64,000 nucleotides of DNA from Chryseobacterium panacisoli (GCF_008274625.1 NZ_VTRU01000001.1:2170001-2234000), one strand, 5' to 3'. Numbered from the stretch's first letter, positions 44,762 to 53,572 are shown. Translations and numbers: made by a program. The notes: generated from the sequence alone by a model not told the origin.

Positions 44762-45366
44762 TGGCTCTCAAAGATTATAATGAAAAACGAAAGTTCGATG
44801 AAACCAGCGAACCTAAAGGAAAAACCAAAAAAAGCAAAGATAAACTGATTTTTGTGATTCAGAGACACGCTGCATCCAGACTTCATTATGATTTCCGGCT
44901 TGAAATGGAAGGTGTACTGAAAAGCTGGGCTGTTCCGAAAGGTCCTTCTTTAGACCCAAAAGATAAACGTCTGGCCATGATGGTGGAAGATCATCCCTAC
45001 GATTATAAAGATTTTGAAGGGAATATCCCTGAAGGAAATTATGGTGCCGGACAAGTGGAAGTTTGGGACAGTGGGACTTATGAACCTTTGGAAGAAAACA
45101 CCAAACTTTCTGATGAAAAAGAGCTGCTGAAAGAATTGCATGCCGGTTCTTTAAAATTCATTTTACATGGTAAGAAACTGAAAGGCGAATTTGCCTTGGT
45201 TAAAATGAAAAACACAGAGGATAATGCATGGCTGCTCATCAAACACAAGGATGAATTTGCCGAAAGCCCTTATGATGCTGAAGAAAACACTTCACCCAAA
45301 TCTTTGGTCACCCAATTTTTAGAGGAAAAAAAAAGTCTAAAAATAAAAGAAAAAAAGAAATCATAA
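44761..45366 (+). CDS. ligD: LigD, N-terminal 3'-phosphoesterase part (frameshifted)
   Basis: 201 residues comprising the phosphoesterase (PE) domain that trims 3' ends during end joining. Active-site elements are QRHAASRLHYDFRLEM, SWAVPKGPSLDP, MVEDHPYDYKDFEGNIPEGNYGAG and VEVWDSGTYEP. The frame ends at 45366 after a Lys-rich stretch, but the -1 frame stays open from within the PE gene to the ligase start and encodes a credible linker (EKPFRSFNSLTNEKKLKSF then IKPMLAKL). The switch falls in an A9 run at 45326-45334. Restoring one base would give a normal PE-ligase-polymerase LigD of about 849 residues. Either mutation, phase variation, slippage or sequencing error. Confidence 0.88.
   Translation: MALKDYNEKRKFDETSEPKGKTKKSKDKLIFVIQRHAASRLHYDFRLEMEGVLKSWAVPKGPSLDPKDKRLAMMVEDHPYDYKDFEGNIPEGNYGAGQVEVWDSGTYEPLEENTKLSDEKELLKELHAGSLKFILHGKKLKGEFALVKMKNTEDNAWLLIKHKDEFAESPYDAEENTSPKSLVTQFLEEKKSLKIKEKKKS
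45326..45334 (+). other. A9 run at the ligD frame switch
   Basis: Nine consecutive A residues. In the PE frame the codons are GAA AAA AAA AGT; a -1 slip at the tandem AAA codons (A-AAA-AAA) or one extra A in the transcript or genome joins the PE and ligase frames. Confidence 0.8.
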
Positions 45367-45390
45367 CTTCTGAGAAGCCGTTCAGAAGTT
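45365..45390 (+). other. Hairpin just after the PE stop codon in ligD
   Basis: Perfect 9-bp stem AACTTCTGA / TCAGAAGTT, 8-base loop, followed by TTAATTCTTT. It begins at the TAA of the PE frame and lies 30 bases after the A9 run, further than usual for a frameshift stimulator. It could also attenuate transcription. Confidence 0.5.
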
Positions 45391-45437
45391 TTAATTCTTT
45401 AACGAACGAAAAAAAATTAAAGTCTTTCATAAAACCC

Positions 45438-47309
45438 ATGCTGGCTAAGCTTTCCGAAGAAGCCTTCAATGATAAAGATTGGATTTTTGAAATAAAATGG
45501 GACGGCTATAGAGCCATTACCGACTTAAGCCATGACACTCCTCTCTTCTATTCACGAAACGGAATTTCCTTTTTATCCAAATTTGAAAAAATAGCACTGG
45601 AATTCGAAAAACAGAAACACCACATGATTCTGGATGGTGAAGTTGTTGCGTATGACGAACAAGGGAAACCTAATTTTCAGTTTTTGCAGCAGATTGGAGA
45701 CAATCCCGATTCTGCTCTTGTCTATCATGTTTTTGACCTTCTATGGCTGAATGGTCATTCTACCGAAGACCTTCCCCTTATTCAGCGAAAGGAACTTTTA
45801 AAAGAGGCTCTGACAGAAACTGATCGTATTAAATATTGTGATCACATTCCGGAAAAGGGTATTGAATTTTTTTCACAGATGAAAAAAATGCAATTGGAAG
45901 GCATGATTGCAAAACGGGCAGAAAGCCTATATATAGAAAATCACAGAACCAGTGACTGGCTTAAAATCAAATTTTCCAATACGGAAGAGGTTATTATCTG
46001 TGGTTTCACAGAACCCAGAGGTTCACGAAAAAGTTTCGGTGCTCTGATATTAGGAAAATATTTGAATGGAAAGCTTACTTACTGCGGACATACGGGAACA
46101 GGTTTCAATAATGCTTCTTTAAAAGAACTTTACCAGAAACTTCAGAAGCTGGTTGTAAAATCATCGCCATTCGAAACTATTCCAAAGACCAATATGCCGG
46201 TAACATGGACAAAGCCTGAACTGATTTGTGAAATAAAATATTCTGAAATTACACGGGATGGAATCTTCAGACATCCTGTTTTTATAGGGTTACGAGAAGA
46301 CAAAGACCTTAAAGAGATCAAAGATTCATCCTTCACCGAAAAATCTAAAGAAATGAAAACGAAAGCATCATCAAAAAAAACTGAAGTTTCTGAGACAGAA
46401 AAAGAGATCACTTTGGACAAACATATGGTAAAACTGACGAATCAGGATAAAATTTATTTCCCCAAAGACGGTATTACTAAAGGAGATGTCATTGATTATT
46501 ATCAATCAGTAGCTGCTTATATTCTGCCTCATTTAAAAAACCGTCCGCTTTCCCTTAACCGCTTTCCGAATGGAATTGAAGAACAGAGCTTTTATCAGAA
46601 AGATGCTGGAGATCATATCCCAGACTGGATAAAAACCACACAAGTCTATTCTGAATCCAATGATAAATACATCGACTATATTTATTGCAATGACAAAGCA
46701 ACTCTAGCCTATCTGAATAATTTAGGCTGTATAGACCTGAACCCCTGGAACAGTTCTTTGCCGGATCTTGAGCATCCTGATTATCTGGTTTTAGACCTTG
46801 ATCCATCTTCCAAAAATACATTTGATGAGGTGATTGAAACAGCACTCCAGGTGAATGAGGTTTTAAAAACAATTAAAATAAAAGGCTACTGCAAAACTTC
46901 CGGAAGTACAGGAATTCATATTTATATTACCATGGGAGCTCATTATGATTTCGACCAGGTAAAAGACTTTGCCCATATTCTTATGAAGCAAGTCAATGAC
47001 AGACTTCCTAAGATCACTACTTTAGAACGGAGTCTTCAAAAAAGGGATAACAAAAAAATCTATCTCGATTATCTTCAAAACAGGACGGGACAAACCCTGG
47101 CAAGTGCATACAGCCTGAGGCCTAAACAAGGTGCTTCAGTTTCTATGCCTTTGGATTGGAATGAATTAAAACCCGGATTGAAACCTACTGATTTTAATAT
47201 TAATAATGCTCTGGAAAGGATCAAAGAGAAAGGAGATTTGTTCAAACCAGTTTTGGGTAAGGGAATTGATATGATGAAGGCTTTGGAATTGCTGCAAAAT
47301 ATTGATTAA
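45438..47309 (+). CDS. ligD: LigD, ATP-dependent ligase and polymerase part
   Basis: 623 residues from the first ATG (MLAKLSEEAF), but the frame is open well upstream (see the PE part). The ligase domain carries catalytic Lys20 in EIKWDGYRA, LDGEVVAYD, EGMIAKRAES and DWLKIKFS, then an OB fold (to about 310). After a Lys/Ser-rich linker the polymerase/primase domain (about 330-623) shows KIYFPKDGITKGDVIDYY, LVLDLDPSS (metal Asp pair) and GSTGIHIYI. Together they seal ends and fill gaps in NHEJ with Ku. It could be made as a separate ligase-polymerase polypeptide from this ATG. Confidence 0.93.
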   Translation: MLAKLSEEAFNDKDWIFEIKWDGYRAITDLSHDTPLFYSRNGISFLSKFEKIALEFEKQKHHMILDGEVVAYDEQGKPNFQFLQQIGDNPDSALVYHVFDLLWLNGHSTEDLPLIQRKELLKEALTETDRIKYCDHIPEKGIEFFSQMKKMQLEGMIAKRAESLYIENHRTSDWLKIKFSNTEEVIICGFTEPRGSRKSFGALILGKYLNGKLTYCGHTGTGFNNASLKELYQKLQKLVVKSSPFETIPKTNMPVTWTKPELICEIKYSEITRDGIFRHPVFIGLREDKDLKEIKDSSFTEKSKEMKTKASSKKTEVSETEKEITLDKHMVKLTNQDKIYFPKDGITKGDVIDYYQSVAAYILPHLKNRPLSLNRFPNGIEEQSFYQKDAGDHIPDWIKTTQVYSESNDKYIDYIYCNDKATLAYLNNLGCIDLNPWNSSLPDLEHPDYLVLDLDPSSKNTFDEVIETALQVNEVLKTIKIKGYCKTSGSTGIHIYITMGAHYDFDQVKDFAHILMKQVNDRLPKITTLERSLQKRDNKKIYLDYLQNRTGQTLASAYSLRPKQGASVSMPLDWNELKPGLKPTDFNINNALERIKEKGDLFKPVLGKGIDMMKALELLQNID

Positions 47310-47312
47310 AAA

Positions 47313-47344
47313 AAACTCCTACATCATTGTAAATGCAGGAGTTT
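47313..47344. terminator. Terminator between ligD and mscS-like gene
   Basis: Stem AAACTCCT(a)CAT / ATG(c)AGGAGTTT with one mismatch and an 8-base loop, between convergent genes and flanked by A and T runs. Confidence 0.8.
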
Positions 47345-47364
47345 CTTAAAAAAATTAAATCTAA

Positions 47365-48210
47365 TTATTGATTATAAACGTGAATATCCCGTTGTGGAAA
47401 AGGAATTCCAATTCCTGCTTTATCGAGAGCTTCTTTACAACCGATGATCAGTTCTTCGTTCATAGCCCAGTAATTTTCTATAGAAGTGCTTACCCTTACT
47501 GACAAATTCACAGCGCTTTCTCCCAGTTCTGTAACCACTACCTGCGGAACAGGGGTTGCAAGAGCATACTGATTATTTTTGATAACGTTCGTTAAAAGCT
47601 CTTTGGTCTGCTTAAGATCTGCATCATATGCAACTCCGATATCCAATGCTGTTCTTCTTGTTCCCAGCTGGGTAAAATTGGTAATACTGTTATTTGAAAC
47701 TACACCATTAGGAATAACGATCAACTGGTTTTGTGATGTAACCAGTTTTGTATGGAAAATATCTATTGCCTGTACCGTCCCTGAAACTCCTGAATTGGTA
47801 GAAATAAAGTCGCCAATTTTAAAAGGTTTTAATAATAAAATTAAGATTCCCCCTGCAAAATTCGTCAGGGATCCCTGTAAAGCCAAACCTACCGCTAAAC
47901 CTGCTGCACCAATCATAGCCACAAATGCAGAGGTCTGCACTCCCAATTGAGTTACAACAACAATAAACAACAGAATATTAAGACCCCAGTTAATAATATT
48001 CAACAGAAAATGTCGCAGAGAAGCTTCCATATTACGTTTTATAAAAGCTTTTTCAACCAGCTTTTTAATCATTCTGATCATCCAAGAGCCGATTAGATAA
48101 ATTAATAATGCAGAAATAACTGCAGTAAAAACTCTCGGTGCCCATGAAATCGCTGAAGAAATTAACGTGTCCCAGTGTTGTTGAATCTTGTTCAATTCTA
48201 AATCGTCCAT
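47365..48210 (-). CDS. Small-conductance mechanosensitive channel (MscS family)
   Basis: 281 residues, the size of E. coli MscS. Three membrane segments (about 22-43, 65-88, 92-115); the pore-lining third helix is AFVAMIGAAGLAVGLALQGSLTNFAGGILILL, with the Ala/Gly packing of the family. The beta domain follows with PFKIGDFIS, VTSQNQLIVIPNGVVSNNSITNF. Opens under membrane tension to relieve hypo-osmotic shock. It stands alone. Confidence 0.94.
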   Translation of the reverse strand: MDDLELNKIQQHWDTLISSAISWAPRVFTAVISALLIYLIGSWMIRMIKKLVEKAFIKRNMEASLRHFLLNIINWGLNILLFIVVVTQLGVQTSAFVAMIGAAGLAVGLALQGSLTNFAGGILILLLKPFKIGDFISTNSGVSGTVQAIDIFHTKLVTSQNQLIVIPNGVVSNNSITNFTQLGTRRTALDIGVAYDADLKQTKELLTNVIKNNQYALATPVPQVVVTELGESAVNLSVRVSTSIENYWAMNEELIIGCKEALDKAGIGIPFPQRDIHVYNQ

Positions 48211-48659
48211 TTTATATCTATATGTTTACTATTTATATTGATGAGATAATAAGTTCTGCAGGATTTAAAAATGAAATTGAATAGCATTTATCTAAAAAGA
48301 AATTTACCTTACACTTCAAAAGTGAAAGGAAATGATATTATAGATTAAAATAGATTGACAGCAGAACAGATTGTTTCAGCTTACTCAATAATCATTCAGA
48401 AATTGAATCTTGCAGGAAGAAATAATTTTTCGGTCATAGAATTACAAAAACGATACCGAAGTCGAATTATTAAGGAAAATTAATCTTCTATAAAACTTTT
48501 ATTGATTAATTATTTACTTTTAATGAAAAACAGAGAAAGAACAACGTCAGCAATTTTCTTTGCATATCACAGGAGAAACATTTTCTTCAGCATCAGGTTT
48601 TGAATGATCTGCTATGATACTTTCAAGGATTTTGTTCAAAAACATTCTCAACTACAGCA
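48211..48659. other. 449-bp intergenic region with a possible gene relic
   Basis: AT-rich gap between the mscS-like and SDR genes. A single plus frame runs from an ATG at 48271 to 48483 interrupted by one TAA; see the separate entry. Otherwise no feature is seen. Confidence 0.5.
48271..48483 (+). pseudogene. Possible small broken gene
   Basis: One frame of 71 codons from ATG, broken only by TAA at 48346-48348. The first part reads MKLNSIYLKRNLPYTSKVKG and the part after the stop reads TAEQIVSAYSIIIQKLNLAG followed by a basic helix (VIELQKRYRSRIIKEN). Composition is protein-like, but length is near chance for AT-rich DNA and I recognise no family. Confidence 0.25.
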
Positions 48660-49394
48660 TTAAGGCAGTTTCGCAACAAGTCCTTCCGGAAGTAATTTCA
48701 GGATATAATAAATAATTTTCCATTTAAAATTCGGAACAATGGTAAAAGAACTTCCTGCATTGACAATATATTTTGCCACATAATCAGGTTCCATGATCAG
48801 GGATTCGTTCAATTCTAATCCTTCATTGATCTTTGTTCTGATATACCCAATCACCAAAGCATTTACAGTGACTTTTCGGGAAGTCAACTCCTGCCTCAAT
48901 CCGGCCAAAAACTGAGTAAATGCAGCCTTTGTACTTCCGTAGACGAAATTACTTTTTCTTCCTCTTACTCCGGACAATGAAGAAAGACCGATGATCCTTT
49001 CAAGGTTTTTATTACTCTCATCCATTGCAATAATGCTCAGGATAGAGACTCCCCCCATATAATTGACTTCCATCATTTGCCTGGCACCTTTGAAATCAGC
49101 CAATGCCTTTTGATTGTCAACTAAAAAACCTGCAGCATATACTACAATATGAGGTTTTGTGGGAAGATCAGAGTAAAATTCCTGATGTGAATCAAAATCT
49201 GCTGCATCAAAAAACAAAACAGAAACTTTTGAAGAGTCCAGATGATTTGAATGAATAAAATCATCCAAAGATGTTGTATTTCTGGAAGCAGCAATCACTG
49301 TAAATCCTTTTTCAACATATTGCTTTATACATTGTTTTGCTACATCTGAATTAGCTCCCAGAATAAGAACCGTTTTGTTTGTGTTTTGATTCAT
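48660..49394 (-). CDS. Short-chain dehydrogenase/reductase
   Basis: 244 residues. Rossmann motif LILGANSDVAKQC near the N-terminus, in place of TGxxxGxG, and catalytic Ser-Tyr-Lys: SSLSG then YGSTK (about 150-156). The GANSDVA form and C-terminal FTIVPNFKWKIIYYILKLLP resemble SDRs of the DprE2-like group, which in mycobacteria reduce decaprenyl-phospho-ketoarabinose, and oxidoreductases in flavobacterial lipid or glycan loci. No partner (DprE1-like FAD oxidase) lies beside it, so substrate is open. It ends in a hydrophobic segment that may touch the membrane. Confidence 0.85.
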   Translation of the reverse strand: MNQNTNKTVLILGANSDVAKQCIKQYVEKGFTVIAASRNTTSLDDFIHSNHLDSSKVSVLFFDAADFDSHQEFYSDLPTKPHIVVYAAGFLVDNQKALADFKGARQMMEVNYMGGVSILSIIAMDESNKNLERIIGLSSLSGVRGRKSNFVYGSTKAAFTQFLAGLRQELTSRKVTVNALVIGYIRTKINEGLELNESLIMEPDYVAKYIVNAGSSFTIVPNFKWKIIYYILKLLPEGLVAKLP

Positions 49395-49490
49395 AGGACA
49401 AAGATAATTTTATTAAACACTAATCCCAAATGAATACAAAATCTGCTTAATCCTCTTCATTATATTTTACTCTGTTCAGTAAGTCGTATA

Positions 49491-49527
49491 AAAAAATTGC
49501 GGCGGGTGAACTTCGTTCACCCGCCGC
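49491..49527 (-). terminator. Terminator of the nusB-DUF1573-yajC operon
   Basis: Perfect 13-bp stem GCGGCGGGTGAAC / GTTCACCCGCCGC with a 3-base loop, unusually GC-rich for this genome; on the minus strand it runs into AATTTTTTT. Confidence 0.95.
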
Positions 49528-49550
49528 AGCTAAAATATTTTCAGACTGAA

Positions 49551-49913
49551 TTATTTTTTTTCTTCAGTTGCTGTTTCTTTTTTGTCATCCGCTTTATCTG
49601 CAGATTTTGTTTTATCTCCAAAACGGGATTCTGTCATTTCTCTGGAAACTGCCGCTTTTTCAAATTTCAGTTTTCCGGATAATGTTTCAATAACAAAACC
49701 ATCATCCTGAACCTGAGCAATTCTTCCGTGAAGACCTGAGGTAAGAACTACTCTTGTTCCTACTTTAAGGTTTTCCTGAAAGTTTTTCTCCTGTTTTTGT
49801 TTTCTCATCTGAGGTCTGATCATCAGGAAATAAAATCCTACAAACATCACCCCCATCATGATCAGCATCATAGGTGAAGATCCACCTGCTGCCTGTAAAA
49901 ATAGTGTCAACAT
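49551..49913 (-). CDS. yajC: Preprotein translocase subunit YajC
   Basis: 120 residues. A single membrane segment (MMLIMMGVMFVGFYFLMIRPQ, about 15-34) followed by RKQKQEKNFQENLKVGTRVVLTSGLHGRIAQVQDD, the conserved family block, and a Lys/Asp/Glu-rich tail. YajC associates with SecDF at the Sec translocon. It is last in the nusB-DUF1573-yajC operon, 10 bases after DUF1573. This trio is a common arrangement in flavobacteria. Confidence 0.95.
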   Translation of the reverse strand: MLTLFLQAAGGSSPMMLIMMGVMFVGFYFLMIRPQMRKQKQEKNFQENLKVGTRVVLTSGLHGRIAQVQDDGFVIETLSGKLKFEKAAVSREMTESRFGDKTKSADKADDKKETATEEKK

Positions 49914-49923
49914 ATTTTAAATA

Positions 49924-50430
49924 TTATGGTTGAATGTTTGCTGTGAATGTTAATCTGATTGGAGCTTTTTCTACGTTTGCAAAAACATCTGCATATTTCT
50001 GAACGTTTCCGTCAAAGCTTGAAGAATCAAAGTGTAATGTCACTTTTCCTTTTTTACCTGGCATAATCGGTTCTTTTGTAAAATCAGGAGCAGTACATCC
50101 GCATCCTGGCTTCACTTCAGAAATGATTAAAGGATTTTTTCCGGTATTGGTAATTTCATACACGTGTTCTACTTTATCTCCTTTTTTGATTTTCCCAAAA
50201 TCGAAGCTGTTTTCAGATAGAGCAACAGAAGTAGATGGTTCGTTAGAAACCGGAGCCGCTGCTTCACCAGTTACAGGTGCTGCTGCAGAATCAGTGGTTA
50301 CCGGAGCCGCAACAGCTGCAGAATCAGTAGTTGCAGTTTCAGTACTTTGAGCTTCTTTGTTTTCTTTTTTACATGAAACTAACCCAAAGCCTATAATAGA
50401 CAAGGCGATAATTGATAACGTCTTTTTCAT
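49924..50430 (-). CDS. DUF1573 lipoprotein
   Basis: 168 residues. Lipoprotein signal ending GLVSC (about Cys20), an Ala/Thr/Val-rich low-complexity linker (about 30-70, with repeated TTDSAA and PVTGEAA units), then a DUF1573 Ig-like (ASPM/SPD-2/Hydin-type) domain: FDFGKIKKGDKVEHVYEITNTGKNPLII and KPGCGCTAPDFTKEPIMPGKKGKVTL. The Gly-Cys-Gly-Cys is typical of the family. Located at the periplasmic face of a membrane. One base from nusB, so translation is coupled. Function is unknown. Confidence 0.9.
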   Translation of the reverse strand: MKKTLSIIALSIIGFGLVSCKKENKEAQSTETATTDSAAVAAPVTTDSAAAPVTGEAAAPVSNEPSTSVALSENSFDFGKIKKGDKVEHVYEITNTGKNPLIISEVKPGCGCTAPDFTKEPIMPGKKGKVTLHFDSSSFDGNVQKYADVFANVEKAPIRLTFTANIQP

Positions 50431-50431
50431 T

Positions 50432-51337
50432 TTATATTCTATTTTGATCTTTACAATATTTATCTAAAATACCATTGATGAAGATATTGGAACGGTCAGT
50501 AGCAAATACTTTTGCAATTTCAATATATTCATTAATAATAACTCTTGAAGGTGTGAAAGCAAAATTATCAAGTTCTGCAATCGCTGTAGACAAAATGACT
50601 TTATCCATTAAAGAAACTCTTTCCAGATCCCAGTTCTCCAATCTTTCTCCCAGTTTCTTTTCATTGTTTTCCCAGTTGTTCAGAGTATCTCTCAACAATT
50701 TTGCAGCGAAAGTCTTATCTTCTTCATCTTTAATCATTTTAATTAAAGTTCTGCTTTCTTCATCTTCTCTCAGAAAACCGATTGTTTTTTGTACCATGGA
50801 GTTGGCAATGTGAATATCATCATACCATGAAAGTTCTTTATCTCCCAGATAATCATGAAAATCTTCATTTTCAGCGATATATCTTAAAAATAATTTTCCG
50901 ATAAACTTCTGATCTTCTTCAAAAGAATATCCATCTTCTTTCATGAAATCCTGGTAACGCTTTCCGGCAGTGATTCTTTGGAAAGTTTTTACCAATAGGT
51001 CATCATGCATATCCCATTTCAACTGCTTATGCTGGCCTGTAAAAAATAATCTTTCAGGATTTTCTTCCAGTTTAAGCAATACTTGGTTATTGATGAATTT
51101 TTGGTTAGGATTAATATCAGCATCAGTTTTAAGAAATTTATTCTTACCAATTTCGATCTGGTTCTCTGCCAAATCTTTCAGACCCACCAAAAAATTGAGC
51201 TGATAGATGTATAGATAATAGATTTTCTCTATCCCGGCAAACATGTTTTTCTCTAAAACATCAAATTTTACAGGGTTTTGGTAGTATGAATACACTGTCT
51301 GTACTACTTTTTCACGGATTTGTCGTCTTCCTAACAT
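50432..51337 (-). CDS. nusB: Transcription antitermination factor NusB
   Basis: 301 residues, about twice E. coli NusB. The N-terminal 160 residues begin MLGRRQIREKVVQTVYSYYQNP and are helical; the C-terminal half (about 165-301) carries the NusB core, ending in WDLERVSLMDKVILSTAIAELDNF and VIINEYIEIAKVFATDRSNIFINGILD. Extended NusB proteins are usual in Bacteroidota. NusB with NusE binds boxA RNA and prevents premature termination in rRNA operons. First gene of its operon. Confidence 0.93.
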   Translation of the reverse strand: MLGRRQIREKVVQTVYSYYQNPVKFDVLEKNMFAGIEKIYYLYIYQLNFLVGLKDLAENQIEIGKNKFLKTDADINPNQKFINNQVLLKLEENPERLFFTGQHKQLKWDMHDDLLVKTFQRITAGKRYQDFMKEDGYSFEEDQKFIGKLFLRYIAENEDFHDYLGDKELSWYDDIHIANSMVQKTIGFLREDEESRTLIKMIKDEEDKTFAAKLLRDTLNNWENNEKKLGERLENWDLERVSLMDKVILSTAIAELDNFAFTPSRVIINEYIEIAKVFATDRSNIFINGILDKYCKDQNRI

Positions 51338-51359
51338 TCAAAGAGCTTTTTTATGGGTG

Positions 51360-51367
51360 CAAAGATA
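51360..51367 (-). promoter_or_regulatory. -7 element for nusB
   Basis: Reads TATCTTTG on the minus strand, 22 bases before the nusB ATG. The -33 element is weak. Confidence 0.45.
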
Positions 51368-51411
51368 CAAAATTTAAAATTGATGAAATTCGTAGTGTGA
51401 TGACATTTTTG

Positions 51412-51419
51412 TAATTTTG
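51412..51419 (+). promoter_or_regulatory. -7 element for the ABC exporter
   Basis: TAATTTTG matches TAnnTTTG and lies 9 bases before the preferred ATG at 51429, which would make the message nearly leaderless. Confidence 0.4.
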
Positions 51420-51428
51420 TCAAACTAT

Positions 51429-53090
51429 ATGAAAGCGCTAAAAACCTTAAACCCCTATTTTTGGAAACACAAAATACTGCTGTTTTGGGGGGTACTATTT
51501 ATCATTGCCAGTAATTTCTTTAATATATATAAGGTTCAGTTTGTAGGAAAATCTGTAGATGAGCTTACAAAAAACGGGAATCTTGGCTTCAACCATCAGG
51601 TTTTGATCTATGTTGGAATCATTGTTGGATGTTCTCTTTTAACCGGATTCTTCACGTTTATGATGAGGCAGACCATCATTGTGGCTTCCAGGAGGATAGA
51701 ATACGAGCTTAAAAATAAAATTTACAGACATTATCAGGACTTATCATTAACAGATTATAAACAGACCACCATCGGAGACTTAATGAACAGATTGAGTGAA
51801 GATGTGGTTGCTGTAAGAATGTATCTTGGTCCCGGAGTGATGTATGTAGCCAACCTTATCGTCCTTGTACTGATTACAGCCATTTATATGGTAAAAACGG
51901 ATGCTTCCATGACGATGTGGACTTTACTACCGCTTCCGATTTTATCTTTTGCAATCTATAAGGTAAGCTCAATCATTAATAAGAAGTCGAAAATTATGCA
52001 GAAAAGCCAGTCCGCAATTTCAACTTTTGTTCAGGACAGTTTTTCAGGAATCCGTGTAGTAAAATTTTTCGCCAGAGAAAAATACATTGAAAAAAACTAC
52101 GGAATAAAGGTAACAGATTATCAGAATAAAGCATTGGATCTGGCAAAAACAGAAGCGTATTTTTTTACTATTATTCTCTTTGTAATCGGGCTGCTGAATG
52201 TGGCTATCATTTGGATTGGAGGAACCAAATATATTGCCGGAGAATTAAGTATCGGTAAGATTGCAGATTTCTTCATGTATATCAACACGCTGATTTTCCC
52301 ATTCTCCATGGTTGGATGGGTAACTTCTGTAAACCAGAGAGCTGAAGCATCCATGCAAAGAATCAATGAATTCATGGATAAGAAATCGGAAATCATTAAT
52401 ACCAATTTTGAAAGCTATCCTATTAAAGGTGATATAGAATTCAGGAATGTTTCTTATGTATATCCGAATACAGGAATTAAAGCCCTGGATAACCTAAGCT
52501 TTAAAGTTAAAGCCGGAGAATCTTTGGCCATCATGGGTAAAACCGGAAGCGGAAAATCAACAATTGCCTTACTTTTATGCAGGTTGATAGATCCCAGCGA
52601 GGGAGAGATTCTGATTGATGGTAAAAACCTGAAAGATCATAATCTTACTAACTACAGAAATTTTATTGGATATATTCCTCAGGAGAGCTATTTATTCTCA
52701 GATTCTATAGAAAACAATATAGGTTTTGCCATTGATCATCCTTCTCATGAGAAAGTGGTAGAATATTCAAATATTGCTGATGTTCACAAAAATATTGTAG
52801 AGTTTAAAGAGCAATATAAAACACTTGTAGGTGAACGCGGGGTAATGCTTTCGGGGGGACAAAAGCAGAGAATTTGTATTGCAAGAGCCTTGATTAAAGA
52901 CCCGAATATCATCATTTTTGATGATTCATTGTCGGCTTTAGACACCGAAACGGAGCAGAATATTCTGGAAAATATCGATAAAAAAATAAGTAATGCTACT
53001 TCCATAATCATCACACACAGAGAGTCTAGCGCTCAAAAAGCTGATCAAATTATCAACCTTACTGAAATTGCCAATTCTGTAACTGCTTAG
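51429..53090 (+). CDS. ABC exporter, fused membrane and ATPase domains
   Basis: 553 residues from ATG 51429 (a TTG at 51417 would add four). The type IV exporter membrane domain has six helices (about 15-300) with the coupling-helix region RRIEYELKNKIYRHYQDLSL. The nucleotide-binding domain (about 325-553) has Walker A GKTGSGKST, Q-loop YIPQESYLFSD, signature LSGGQKQR, Walker B IIIFDDSLSALD and switch His in ITHRES. It is the size of a half transporter, so it works as a homodimer or with another half. Substrate unknown; resembles MdlB/MsbA-like exporters. Divergent from nusB. Confidence 0.9.
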   Translation: MKALKTLNPYFWKHKILLFWGVLFIIASNFFNIYKVQFVGKSVDELTKNGNLGFNHQVLIYVGIIVGCSLLTGFFTFMMRQTIIVASRRIEYELKNKIYRHYQDLSLTDYKQTTIGDLMNRLSEDVVAVRMYLGPGVMYVANLIVLVLITAIYMVKTDASMTMWTLLPLPILSFAIYKVSSIINKKSKIMQKSQSAISTFVQDSFSGIRVVKFFAREKYIEKNYGIKVTDYQNKALDLAKTEAYFFTIILFVIGLLNVAIIWIGGTKYIAGELSIGKIADFFMYINTLIFPFSMVGWVTSVNQRAEASMQRINEFMDKKSEIINTNFESYPIKGDIEFRNVSYVYPNTGIKALDNLSFKVKAGESLAIMGKTGSGKSTIALLLCRLIDPSEGEILIDGKNLKDHNLTNYRNFIGYIPQESYLFSDSIENNIGFAIDHPSHEKVVEYSNIADVHKNIVEFKEQYKTLVGERGVMLSGGQKQRICIARALIKDPNIIIFDDSLSALDTETEQNILENIDKKISNATSIIITHRESSAQKADQIINLTEIANSVTA

Positions 53091-53130
53091 CCGTTTCGTT
53101 CTCAATTGTTAAATAAATCATAAAAAAAAT

Positions 53131-53160
53131 TTTGTGATTAAAAGAATTCTTTTATATTTG
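53131..53160 (+). promoter_or_regulatory. Consensus promoter for the DUF3276 gene
   Basis: TTTG (53131-53134), 18-base spacer, TATATTTG (53153-53160): full match to the Bacteroidota TTTG-N17-19-TAnnTTTG promoter. The ATG is 29 bases downstream. Confidence 0.8.
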
Positions 53161-53189
53161 TTCTTAACAAGATTAAAAAATATCTAACA

Positions 53190-53525
53190 ATGAGTGAATA
53201 CAAGGAACGCCATGAAAATGAGATTTTCACGAAGGTGTTAAAAGCAGGGAGAAGAACTTATTTCTTTGATGTGCGTGAGACGAAAGCAGGAGATTATTAT
53301 CTTACAATTACTGAGAGTAAGAAAAATTTCGGAGAGAATGGGGAAGCTACATTCGAGAAGCATAAAATTTACCTTTATAAGGAAGATTTTAAGAGTTTTC
53401 AGGAGATGTTTAATGAGTCCACAGATTTCATCATTAATGAAAAGGGTGAGGATGTAATTTCAGAAAAACATGATAAAGACTTCAAAAGCAAATCATTCAC
53501 AATTGATTCTGACGACGAAGTTTAA
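53190..53525 (+). CDS. PUR-alpha-like DNA/RNA-binding protein (DUF3276)
   Basis: 111 residues. The core EIFTKVLKAGRRTYFFDVRETKAGDYYLTITESKK followed by FEKHKIYLYKEDFKSFQEMF is the bacterial PUR repeat, a beta-beta-beta-beta-alpha fold related to eukaryotic PUR-alpha and to Borrelia BpuR, which binds single-stranded nucleic acid. The C-terminus is acidic. A strong promoter and terminator flank it, which fits an abundant small nucleic-acid-binding protein. Targets are unknown. Confidence 0.9.
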   Translation: MSEYKERHENEIFTKVLKAGRRTYFFDVRETKAGDYYLTITESKKNFGENGEATFEKHKIYLYKEDFKSFQEMFNESTDFIINEKGEDVISEKHDKDFKSKSFTIDSDDEV

Positions 53526-53546
53526 AAAAGAATATCTAAAAACACA

Positions 53547-53572
53547 AGCATCTGAAAAAGATGCTTTTTTTA
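53547..53572 (+). terminator. Terminator after the DUF3276 gene
   Basis: AGCATCT / AGATGCT stem with a 5-base loop followed by seven Ts. Confidence 0.9.

Noticed and set aside
45365..45390. Hairpin in ligD as a plain terminator ending the PE gene
   Set aside because: It has only a weak, interrupted T run (TTAATTCTTT) and is contained in the open linker frame, so I list it as an undefined hairpin rather than a terminator.
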